Below, piece by piece: positions 1 through 5,532 of a DNA stretch of 6,961 nucleotides. Position 1 is the stretch's first letter. Each line of letters starts with the position of its first letter. The notes under the pieces were generated by a model, which was given only the letters and a program-made list of their open reading frames with translations, did no database searches and was not told the origin of the DNA. Location: assembly GCA_016839385.1 (NCBI GenBank), contig JAEOUK010000238.1:1-6961 (forward strand), read 5' to 3'. This stretch comes from Promethearchaeota archaeon. GTDB lineage: Archaea > Asgardarchaeota > Lokiarchaeia > Sigynarchaeales > MK-D1. The position numbers were made by a program, and so were the translations under genes.

Positions 1-85
1 CAAATATGAGAGAAATTAAATTACTTTTAACTTTCATCAAATGACAAGAAACGAGATTTCAATTACCAACATAGCGGTTTTTATC

Positions 86-100
86 ATAGAATTATTCTAT
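86..100. promoter_or_regulatory. 15-bp hyphenated dyad upstream of the HRDC gene
   Basis: ATAGAAT and ATTCTAT are perfect inverted repeats around a single T. The dyad lies about 105 bp before the ATG at 205, in a stretch where I can support no gene. It is a candidate binding site for a dimeric regulator. In DNA this AT-rich a short dyad can arise by chance, so it is only a candidate. Its ATTCT/AGAAT half-sites also occur, in the opposite arrangement, in the dyad at 2605-2627. Confidence 0.3.
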
Positions 101-154
101 AACATTTTGAAAAAATTGATGAAAAAAAAATACCTTCACACGATAGATGTTGAC

Positions 155-162
155 TTATTAAT
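155..162 (+). promoter_or_regulatory. TATA-like box for the HRDC gene
   Basis: TTATTAAT is the best TATA-like element upstream of the gene at 205. An archaeal start site about 26 bases downstream would fall near 184, leaving a leader of about 20 nt. No Shine-Dalgarno sequence is visible between there and the ATG. The region is AT-rich throughout, so the assignment is weak. Confidence 0.22.
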
Positions 163-204
163 CAGCCAAAACAGTTAAACAAAAGATTAACACATACTTG
201 ACAC

Positions 205-1116
205 ATGAATTCTGAGGCGGAGAAAAATGCTTATGAACTATGTGAAATTCGACTCCATCCAACTGTAATGATGAATATTCAACTATCTCAAGCGGTTTTA
301 ACACCCGAATTTTATCATGAGTTTAAATTGATTCCAAAAAAAACTTGCAAGGATTGTGGAGAGACATATCGAGTTACACATAGGTGTGATATTAAGGGTA
401 CAGAAATTTGGATTCCTAATTGGGAAGCAATCTTACTTGAGAAATTTAAATTAGAGACTGAAGAATCTCTTGATATAACACTTGAAGCAATTGAAATACC
501 AGAAGAGGAAGAAATCGATAAAAAAATTCATGATATAGAACTAGAAAAACCTATCCAACTTGTTATACCACATGAAGAGAAAAAATCAATTCCACAAAAT
601 CGACAAACTGCACCTAATCAATCTTTAATAACAGTTACCAATTTGCCATCAGTAAGTGAGCCTCAAATAATTCCCGAGCAAAATATGAGGGGCCCATCTA
701 AAGGAACATTGATGTTCTCATCCTATTCCCAATTGACTTCGAAAGAACGGATTGTATATGAACAGCTAAAGAATTGGCGAAATGTTCAAGCAAATCGAGA
801 AAGAATAGAACCATTTGATGTAGTTCCCGATGCACAACTCTTATCAATTGTATATTTCCGAGTAGCCAACACAAATGAACTAATGCAGATTTCAGGAATC
901 ACCCCTAAAGTAGCATATAAATATGGAACTGAAATAATGCGGATAATGATAAGAAATGGAATGGCGACTGGAATTAAAACACATCAACAACAACGAAAAC
1001 AGTCCACCTTCGAAAAAGTGGTATCAAAAGATGATACAAACAATAAGAAGATTCTTGCTGGATTCATTTGTTGTTTCGTGATAGTGGTTTTTATCATAAT
1101 AATATCAGTATTCTAG
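205..1116 (+). CDS. Tail-anchored HRDC-domain protein with a Cys/His knuckle
   Basis: This 303-residue protein is not a known named gene. The N-terminal part (1-85) holds C48-x2-C51-x7-H59-x-C61, which could bind zinc as a small knuckle. Residues 86-115 are very acidic, and 116-175 form a Pro/Gln/Asn-rich, probably disordered linker. Residues about 178-252 match an HRDC domain: a 'VYEQLKNWRN..A' helix, 'PFDVVPDAQL', then 'NELMQISGITPK' and 'YGTEIMRIM'. HRDC domains bind DNA or RNA in RecQ helicases and RNase D. No helicase or nuclease domain is present here. Lysines 281-282 precede a 21-residue hydrophobic segment (283-303) that ends at the stop codon, which is a classic tail-anchor layout. 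The inferred topology puts the whole soluble part in the cytosol, held at the membrane. ATG 205 is the start of the open frame, and no ribosome binding site is visible. The HRDC and tail-anchor calls are firm; zinc binding and function are inference. Confidence 0.85.
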   Translation: MNSEAEKNAYELCEIRLHPTVMMNIQLSQAVLTPEFYHEFKLIPKKTCKDCGETYRVTHRCDIKGTEIWIPNWEAILLEKFKLETEESLDITLEAIEIPEEEEIDKKIHDIELEKPIQLVIPHEEKKSIPQNRQTAPNQSLITVTNLPSVSEPQIIPEQNMRGPSKGTLMFSSYSQLTSKERIVYEQLKNWRNVQANRERIEPFDVVPDAQLLSIVYFRVANTNELMQISGITPKVAYKYGTEIMRIMIRNGMATGIKTHQQQRKQSTFEKVVSKDDTNNKKILAGFICCFVIVVFIIIISVF

Positions 1117-1136
1117 TCTAAATTATAAAGCCATTA

Positions 1137-1141
1137 TTTTT
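1137..1141 (+). terminator. Short oligo-T tract after the HRDC gene
   Basis: TTTTT follows the TAG stop by about 20 bases, with no hairpin in front of it. Archaeal RNA polymerase can terminate at oligo-T alone. This run is short, so it is at best a weak terminator. Confidence 0.25.
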
Positions 1142-1181
1142 GTCCTCTTGTACCAACAAAGTTTCACTTAGACCATGAAGA

Positions 1182-1190
1182 TTTATTAAT
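1182..1190 (+). promoter_or_regulatory. TATA-like box for the small protein gene
   Basis: TTTATTAAT would place a transcription start near 1210-1214. That is downstream of the ATG at 1204 and upstream of the ribosome binding site at 1223. This supports the ATG at 1234 as the real start. The box is AT-rich and could be fortuitous. Confidence 0.3.
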
Positions 1191-1222
1191 CTCAGTTATT
1201 GTTATGTGTTCACCTAATTATT

Positions 1223-1229
1223 GGGTGAT
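1223..1229 (+). promoter_or_regulatory. Shine-Dalgarno sequence deciding the start at 1234
   Basis: GGGTGAT is a strong match to the archaeal anti-Shine-Dalgarno end (core GGTG). It sits 4 bases before the ATG at 1234, counted from its last base. The ATG at 1204 has no such element, so the shorter protein is preferred. Confidence 0.55.
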
Positions 1230-1233
1230 AAAA

Positions 1234-1389
1234 ATGACAAAGGTAGATATAATCAAATCAGGTAGACCGCAAACAATGAAAGAAGATATTGAAAAATGGA
1301 TTCAAGAACATCCAGGTGCGAATATCCAGCATGTATCTCATTTTACCGCAGCTGGTGTTATATGGACCTCTCTGTTTTATGTTGATTGA
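1234..1389 (+). CDS. Small hypothetical protein, 51 residues
   Basis: I do not recognise the family. The 51 residues read as strand (VDIIKSG), helix (KEDIEKWIQEHPG), strand (IQHVSHF), then an ending strand with 'WTSLFYVD'. This layout, a WI/WL helix followed by an 'I.HV' strand and a terminal aromatic strand, resembles small beta-alpha-beta-beta cytosolic proteins seen in many prokaryotes. That resemblance is only by eye. There is no signal peptide, membrane segment or metal motif. The frame opens earlier, at ATG 1204 (61 residues). I chose 1234 because GGGTGAT lies just before it and the likely transcription start falls after 1204. The gene stands alone, converging on the GH172 gene with 76 bp between stops. 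A real small gene is likely; its role is unknown. Confidence 0.55.
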   Translation: MTKVDIIKSGRPQTMKEDIEKWIQEHPGANIQHVSHFTAAGVIWTSLFYVD

Positions 1390-1426
1390 ACCAATAATAT
1401 CTTTGATAAAATACAAACTAAGGGAT

Positions 1427-1432
1427 AAAAAA
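1427..1432 (-). terminator. Oligo-T tract after the GH172 gene
   Basis: On the minus strand this is TTTTTT, about 35 bases past the stop of the hydrolase gene and before the convergent small gene. There is no hairpin. It fits a T-tract-type archaeal terminator but is unproven. Confidence 0.3.
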
Positions 1433-1465
1433 TTAAGAGGAAAGTTTACTAGTGCATTTTAACAA

Positions 1466-2542
1466 TTATTCCTCATCCCATTCTATTTCTTTGGGTTCAT
1501 CTCTGGGTAATCTCTCTTCAACATCAGGAAGTGAATTAAAAGGTTTATGAGGTTCCGTCTGATACCAATATGCAGTAGATGAATAGTCATCAGATCGACG
1601 ATTAGCGTGACCGTGTTCTATAGTGACTTTAATCGACTTCGTAAAATATACCGGATCCATAATGTGATATCTATAATAGGTAATTTTACCTGAATGGTAT
1701 TTTCCTCCTCCTAGAATAATCCCGTAAAATGGGCTCGAAAATTCCTTACTGGGGCACCACGCGGTACAGAAATAATCCTCAGTTCCTGTTCCAAAAATAA
1801 TCTGATCATCATCCCCATCTATAAACATCATATCGTCTCCCTCTCCAGGCCAATTATCTTGAGTTCCTTTTTGTTCTCGTAAATTATGAATATTAAGGTT
1901 ACACCCCACATAATGACCTTTCCCCTCGGCTTCCATAAGCACGTAATTTTTCGAGAAATCATTGTTAGTTCCTTGCAGTAAAAATTCCTCTGAACTCATC
2001 CCTTCATCAGATATCCCTTCACACGGATTTACTCTGTTCCAACACGCATGGAAACGTCCATAATCGTGTTCGAGAGATTCGTACACCTCATAATCGATAT
2101 AGAAATAAAATACTGTAGATCTTTTCGTTTGATTATCCAGTTCAAATCGTGCAGATGCTCCAAATGGCATAGACCACCAACAATTGAAACCTTTACCATC
2201 TTTTGGAGACATTGATAAAGGCATTGACCAATAATTTTTACTCATTGCATGACCCATTCCAAAAAAATCTCCAATTGGTACTTCTATACTAGGGTGCTTT
2301 TCACCATCCCAGTAAACCCTTAACACAAGTTTTCGCAAATAATCAGGATCAGTGTTTTGGATAGTACACCAGAAATGGGTTACACAACCAGCCCCTTTAA
2401 TTTCAGCAAATGTCTTTCGTTCCCTACGCTTAAAAACAAAAAAGTCAAAATTTTTATGTTCAGGATGATGACTGGATAGACGTCGTCTTTTTACGGAATT
2501 TGGACGTAATTTTGCAAGATTTTGCATCATATTCGGAATCAT
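1466..2542 (-). CDS. DUF2961 family glycoside hydrolase, GH172 type
   Basis: The 358-residue protein matches the DUF2961 family end to end. Residues 9-22 carry the N-terminal 'LAKLRP..VKRRR' pattern followed by 'SS', and 48-60 the 'IKGAGCVTHFWCT' block. 'WPGEGDDMMFIDGD' (231-244), 'FGTGTEDYF' (250-258) and 'DDYSSTAYWYQTEPH' (318-332) follow. Known members of GH172 are difructose-dianhydride I synthase/hydrolase and exo-D-arabinofuranosidases, using two catalytic glutamates. Here E234 and E255 are the obvious pair. Their spacing of 21 equals that of the catalytic pair I recall from the founding bifidobacterial enzyme (E270/E291). There is no signal peptide, so it should act in the cytosol on an imported sugar. 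It is divergent from two sugar permeases, which supports that role. The start at 2542 fits the family N-terminus; M5 or M6 are alternatives. No ribosome binding site is seen. The family is firm; the substrate is unknown. Confidence 0.92.
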   Translation of the reverse strand: MIPNMMQNLAKLRPNSVKRRRLSSHHPEHKNFDFFVFKRRERKTFAEIKGAGCVTHFWCTIQNTDPDYLRKLVLRVYWDGEKHPSIEVPIGDFFGMGHAMSKNYWSMPLSMSPKDGKGFNCWWSMPFGASARFELDNQTKRSTVFYFYIDYEVYESLEHDYGRFHACWNRVNPCEGISDEGMSSEEFLLQGTNNDFSKNYVLMEAEGKGHYVGCNLNIHNLREQKGTQDNWPGEGDDMMFIDGDDDQIIFGTGTEDYFCTAWCPSKEFSSPFYGIILGGGKYHSGKITYYRYHIMDPVYFTKSIKVTIEHGHANRRSDDYSSTAYWYQTEPHKPFNSLPDVEERLPRDEPKEIEWDEE

Positions 2543-2577
2543 GAGAATATACCATTTTTTGATTATGGGTTGAGTGA

Positions 2578-2592
2578 AAATTTAACTTTAAA
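2578..2592 (-). promoter_or_regulatory. TATA-like region for the GH172 gene
   Basis: On the minus strand this reads TTTAAAGTTAAATTT and contains two overlapping TATA-like boxes. A start about 26 bases downstream would fall at roughly 2555-2562, giving a short leader of 12-20 nt. That fits the lack of a Shine-Dalgarno sequence. Confidence 0.35.
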
Positions 2593-2604
2593 CCAAGAGA
2601 GGTT

Positions 2605-2627
2605 GTTTATTCTGTTTGAGAATAAAC
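2605..2627. promoter_or_regulatory. Perfect 9-5-9 inverted repeat, operator candidate
   Basis: GTTTATTCT and AGAATAAAC are exact inverted repeats separated by GTTTG. The repeat lies near the middle of the 137-bp gap between the divergent hydrolase and permease genes. It directly abuts the TATA-like box of the permease at 2628. A dimeric regulator bound here could control both directions at once. It could also form a short hairpin if transcribed, but neither predicted transcript starts upstream of it. Confidence 0.5.
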
Positions 2628-2636
2628 TAATTAAAG
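2628..2636 (+). promoter_or_regulatory. TATA-like box for the transporter pair
   Basis: TAATTAAAG immediately follows the inverted repeat. It would place the transcription start near 2656-2660, just before the AGGAGA at 2664. Spacing to that element and to the ATG at 2680 is sensible. A protein on the adjacent repeat would overlap the BRE/TFB contact region. Confidence 0.35.
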
Positions 2637-2663
2637 CTTCTCAAAGATAATAGTAAAAATCAT

Positions 2664-2669
2664 AGGAGA
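2664..2669 (+). promoter_or_regulatory. Ribosome binding site of the first transporter
   Basis: AGGAGA lies 10 bases before the ATG at 2680. It is a clear Shine-Dalgarno element, unlike at the divergent hydrolase gene, which has none. Confidence 0.5.
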
Positions 2670-2679
2670 CTGATAGAAA

Positions 2680-4080
2680 ATGGAGCAAAATGATTCAAAT
2701 CAATTCAAAAAATACGGATTTTTCACCCAATTAAGCTTCGGTATGGCGGATCTACATTTGGAAATGGTTTCTGGGATTTTCTCTCAATTTCTCCTTCTTT
2801 TTTGGGAAACTGAGATAGGGCTAAACATTTGGATCTATACCAGTGCTTATGTGATATTTGTTATTTGGAACATGATTAATGATCCTCTTATTGGATTTTT
2901 TGCAGATAAACCAAGAAAATATTGGAAACGATTTGGAAAAAGGCTACCTCTGATATTAATTGCAGGATTACCATTTTCATTCGCACTACCTTTTGTATTT
3001 AATGTTCCTAATTGGGATGTAAATTCATTTCAAAAATGGTACTATTTCATTTGGTTATTAATTTCCATTTGCTTTTATGATTCATTTTATTCTTTAATCA
3101 GTCTAAATCATGAATCATTATATCCCATTAAATTTAGAGACGATAAAAATAGAAGAAACACCAGTGCTGTTAGAATGATTCTGCAAATTTTTGGAACTCT
3201 ACTGGGAGCAGGAGCTCCTCTTCTAATGGAGTATCAAAATCGAGAATCCTATGGTAACATGTCATGGATTTTTGCAGGTGTAGGTTTTATAATCTTCCTA
3301 TCCTATATCCCTGGACATAAAGAATCAAAAGAATTGCGTGAAACTTACGCAAAAGATAAGGAAAAAGGTGAATCCCAATCATTCTTCAAAGTTCTTAAAA
3401 TCATGCTTAAACAGAAAAATTTCATGGCTGTTGTTCTTATATTCTTTTTAGATAGTATTATTGGAGCTAGTCTAGTTGCGTCAATCCATTATGCAGTAGA
3501 ATATAATCTGCGATTGGAGTCAGGCAACGCTACATTTGTTTTAGTGGGATTTATAGCAGCAGCATTATTATTCATACCAATTTGGCTGCTAGTCGCCCAA
3601 AAATGGAAGAATAATCGTAAGATGCTAATTCTAGGTGTGTTACTAAATACAGCTTTCCTCATTCCGCTTGCATTTTTCTGGGACCTTTGGTCATTAGTCG
3701 CATTTGCCGCTGTATTAGGAGTTGGAGGAGCAGCACTTCGAGTAGCAAGGCATCCAGTAATGGCTGATGTAATCGATGAATCAATAGTGAAAACAGGTCG
3801 ACATTTAGAAAGCTCATTTATGGGTATCTATGTATTCTTTAACCGGTTTGCTTTAATAGTGCAGCAAGTCTTGTTCGCTTTAGTGCATACAGTAACAGGG
3901 TTTAATCAACCTCCAATTTATTATCAACCTCCAGCAGCATTATTAGGGATTCGAATCCACACCGCAATCATCCCCGCAGTGTTATGTTTAGCAGGTTTGA
4001 TAGTATTTGCTAAAATGTATGATCTCACCCCTGAACGAACAAAAGAAGTTAAAAAACAGATAATAGAATTAGAATTATAA
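2680..4080 (+). CDS. GPH-family (MelB-like) sugar transporter 1
   Basis: This 466-residue membrane protein has about 12 hydrophobic segments, six on each side of a charged central loop (about 211-245). It belongs to the glycoside-pentoside-hexuronide branch of the MFS. Diagnostic blocks are 'NDPLIGFFADKP' (67-78), the basic loop ending 'RFGKRLP' (84-90), 'YPIKFRDDKNRR' (148-159), 'MADVIDE' (361-367) and 'TGRHLESSF' (372-380). The C-terminus carries 'YDLTPER'. By-eye alignment with Salmonella MelB places E28 at the sugar-binding Asp19, N64 at cation ligand Asp55, N67/D68 at Asn58/Asp59, and R165 at Arg149. The core is therefore largely kept, but one acidic cation ligand is an Asn. It likely imports a sugar or glycoside at the plasma membrane. 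It is the first gene of a two-gene unit and is divergent from the GH172 hydrolase. The substrate cannot be read from sequence. Confidence 0.9.
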   Translation: MEQNDSNQFKKYGFFTQLSFGMADLHLEMVSGIFSQFLLLFWETEIGLNIWIYTSAYVIFVIWNMINDPLIGFFADKPRKYWKRFGKRLPLILIAGLPFSFALPFVFNVPNWDVNSFQKWYYFIWLLISICFYDSFYSLISLNHESLYPIKFRDDKNRRNTSAVRMILQIFGTLLGAGAPLLMEYQNRESYGNMSWIFAGVGFIIFLSYIPGHKESKELRETYAKDKEKGESQSFFKVLKIMLKQKNFMAVVLIFFLDSIIGASLVASIHYAVEYNLRLESGNATFVLVGFIAAALLFIPIWLLVAQKWKNNRKMLILGVLLNTAFLIPLAFFWDLWSLVAFAAVLGVGGAALRVARHPVMADVIDESIVKTGRHLESSFMGIYVFFNRFALIVQQVLFALVHTVTGFNQPPIYYQPPAALLGIRIHTAIIPAVLCLAGLIVFAKMYDLTPERTKEVKKQIIELEL

Positions 4081-4083
4081 TCC

Positions 4084-4091
4084 TTTTTTTT
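4084..4091 (+). terminator. T8 tract between the two transporters
   Basis: Eight Ts begin 3 bases after the stop of the first transporter and end before the ribosome binding site of the second. There is no hairpin. In archaea such a tract can cause partial termination, which would lower expression of the downstream transporter. It could equally be read through. Confidence 0.35.
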
Positions 4092-4095
4092 ATCT

Positions 4096-4100
4096 GGAGA
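4096..4100 (+). promoter_or_regulatory. Ribosome binding site of the second transporter
   Basis: GGAGA lies 7 bases before the ATG at 4108. No clear TATA-like box fits in the 27-bp gap, so the second transporter is probably translated from the same mRNA as the first. Confidence 0.5.
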
Positions 4101-4107
4101 TTTTAAT

Positions 4108-5502
4108 ATGGAGGAAACAAACTCGCGTAGAGCACATAGAATTGGTTTTTTTGTTTCATTTAGCTTAGGTGCTTTTTTTACCGAGTTTATACAAGGAGCT
4201 TATACAGCGTTCGGATTCTTTTTCTATGAAACAGAAATAAAATTAGGCGTAACACTGGTTACGAGTGCATTTACTATATTAAGTCTAAGTAAGGTGTTTA
4301 CAGATCCTATTTTGGGGTATTATTTAGATAAACCCATTAAGAAATTTAATAGGTTGGGGAAATCTTTTACGTGGATTCTTATCTCACTTTTACCATGGCT
4401 TGCTTCGTTCATTATGTTTTATAATACTCCCAATTGGTCTGCAGAATCACAGAAAGGATTAATTTTTATCTGGTTATTAGGTTCCATGCTTCTATACGGA
4501 TTATGTTTCGGAGTTTTTGTGATAAATTATTTTGGACTCATTCCTACAAAATTTCGAGAAGATAAGGAAAGAAGAAGTGTGCAAGGTTACATGGGAATCT
4601 CTAGTTTTGTAGGAATGCTTTTAGGAGCTTTGATTCCCACATTTATCGCAGAATATGAGAATGTATCTTCATATGGTGTAATGTCTTTAGTAATTGTTGG
4701 AATAGCAATTATTCCTGTGATAGGGATGCTTCCTGGGATATATGAAAAACCAGACTTGCACTTAAATGTAGTAGAAAAAAAACCTCGCAAGAATTACTCT
4801 TTTTGGCAAACAGTAAAATTTTCTTTCAAGCATAAGAATTACCGCATTTTGCTTCTTTTGTCGTTTACTACCCAAATAATTATGTCTTGTGTTGGAGGTT
4901 CACTTCACTATATTGTAAAATATATTTATCAAGAGAGTATCGATATTTCCATTTTCTTTTATATCGGATATTTTAGCGGAGCATTAATAGGATCGTTTGT
5001 ATGGGTAAAGATTGCAGACAAAATAAAAAATACGAAATTAACATATTTACTGTCTGGTTGTGTAATGCTCCTGTCTCAAATCCCCATGTTTTTCATTCAA
5101 CATTATAGTTATGTGGTAGCAAGTATACTGTTGTTTCCATTTGCGTTTTCATTTTCTGGATTTTGGAGCACACTCCGAGTACCACTTACATCAGAGATAT
5201 TTGATGAATTAGCAGTAGACTTTGGTAGTAGAAATAATTCTGCATTTATCGGAATACGTTCAATATTTTTTCAGGTTGCAATCATGTTTCAATCTCTTAT
5301 TTTTGGACTTGTTCATATTTTAACGGATTTTGATAAGAATGAACCAATACAAACTCTTACGGCAGAATACGGTATAATATTTCTATTTGTTGGGTTATCT
5401 GTTATTCTTGAAATCGTTGTTTTCATAATTTTCTGGAAAAGATACGATCTAGTTCCTGAGAAAGTAAAAGAAATTAAAATAAAAATAGAATCAATTGAGT
5501 GA
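4108..5502 (+). CDS. GPH-family (MelB-like) sugar transporter 2, divergent paralogue
   Basis: This 464-residue protein has the same 12-helix layout as the transporter before it and is clearly its paralogue. Shared blocks are 'YETEI' (40-44), 'TDPILGYYLDKP' (65-76), 'NTPNW' (106-110), 'PTKFREDKERR' (146-156), 'GLVHILTDFD' (400-409) and the ending 'YDLVPEK'. It is more degenerate at functional positions. By-eye alignment puts K62 and T65 where MelB has cation ligands Asp55 and Asn58, leaving only D66 (Asp59). The R149 position is M162. The GPH 'MADVIDE...TGRR' block has become 'TSEIFDE...FGSRN' (361-376). The loop 'RLGKSFTW' lacks the usual RR. E26 still matches sugar-site Asp19. A Lys in place of the cation site suggests Na+-independent or proton-coupled transport, or a facilitator. 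It lies 27 bp after the first transporter and is likely co-transcribed with it. The family is firm; coupling and substrate are inference. Confidence 0.88.
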   Translation: MEETNSRRAHRIGFFVSFSLGAFFTEFIQGAYTAFGFFFYETEIKLGVTLVTSAFTILSLSKVFTDPILGYYLDKPIKKFNRLGKSFTWILISLLPWLASFIMFYNTPNWSAESQKGLIFIWLLGSMLLYGLCFGVFVINYFGLIPTKFREDKERRSVQGYMGISSFVGMLLGALIPTFIAEYENVSSYGVMSLVIVGIAIIPVIGMLPGIYEKPDLHLNVVEKKPRKNYSFWQTVKFSFKHKNYRILLLLSFTTQIIMSCVGGSLHYIVKYIYQESIDISIFFYIGYFSGALIGSFVWVKIADKIKNTKLTYLLSGCVMLLSQIPMFFIQHYSYVVASILLFPFAFSFSGFWSTLRVPLTSEIFDELAVDFGSRNNSAFIGIRSIFFQVAIMFQSLIFGLVHILTDFDKNEPIQTLTAEYGIIFLFVGLSVILEIVVFIIFWKRYDLVPEKVKEIKIKIESIE

Positions 5503-5532
5503 AAAATTAGAACAAAATTGAGTAATTAGCCA

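Noticed and set aside
1..37. Possible minus-strand gene starting at 37 and running off the left edge ('MKVKSNLISL')
   Set aside because: Only 12 codons are visible, with no ribosome binding site and no family signal. It cannot be told from chance.
41..178. 45-codon open frame on the plus strand before the HRDC gene
   Set aside because: It has no Shine-Dalgarno sequence, a poly-Lys run from an A9 tract and no recognisable domain. It also overlaps the likely promoter of the next gene.
1204..1233. Upstream ATG giving a 61-residue version of the small protein
   Set aside because: It has no ribosome binding site, and it lies before the predicted transcription start. GGGTGAT favours the ATG at 1234.
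4587..4790. 67-residue minus-strand frame inside transporter 2
   Set aside because: It is antisense to conserved membrane segments of a clear GPH permease and has no family signal of its own.
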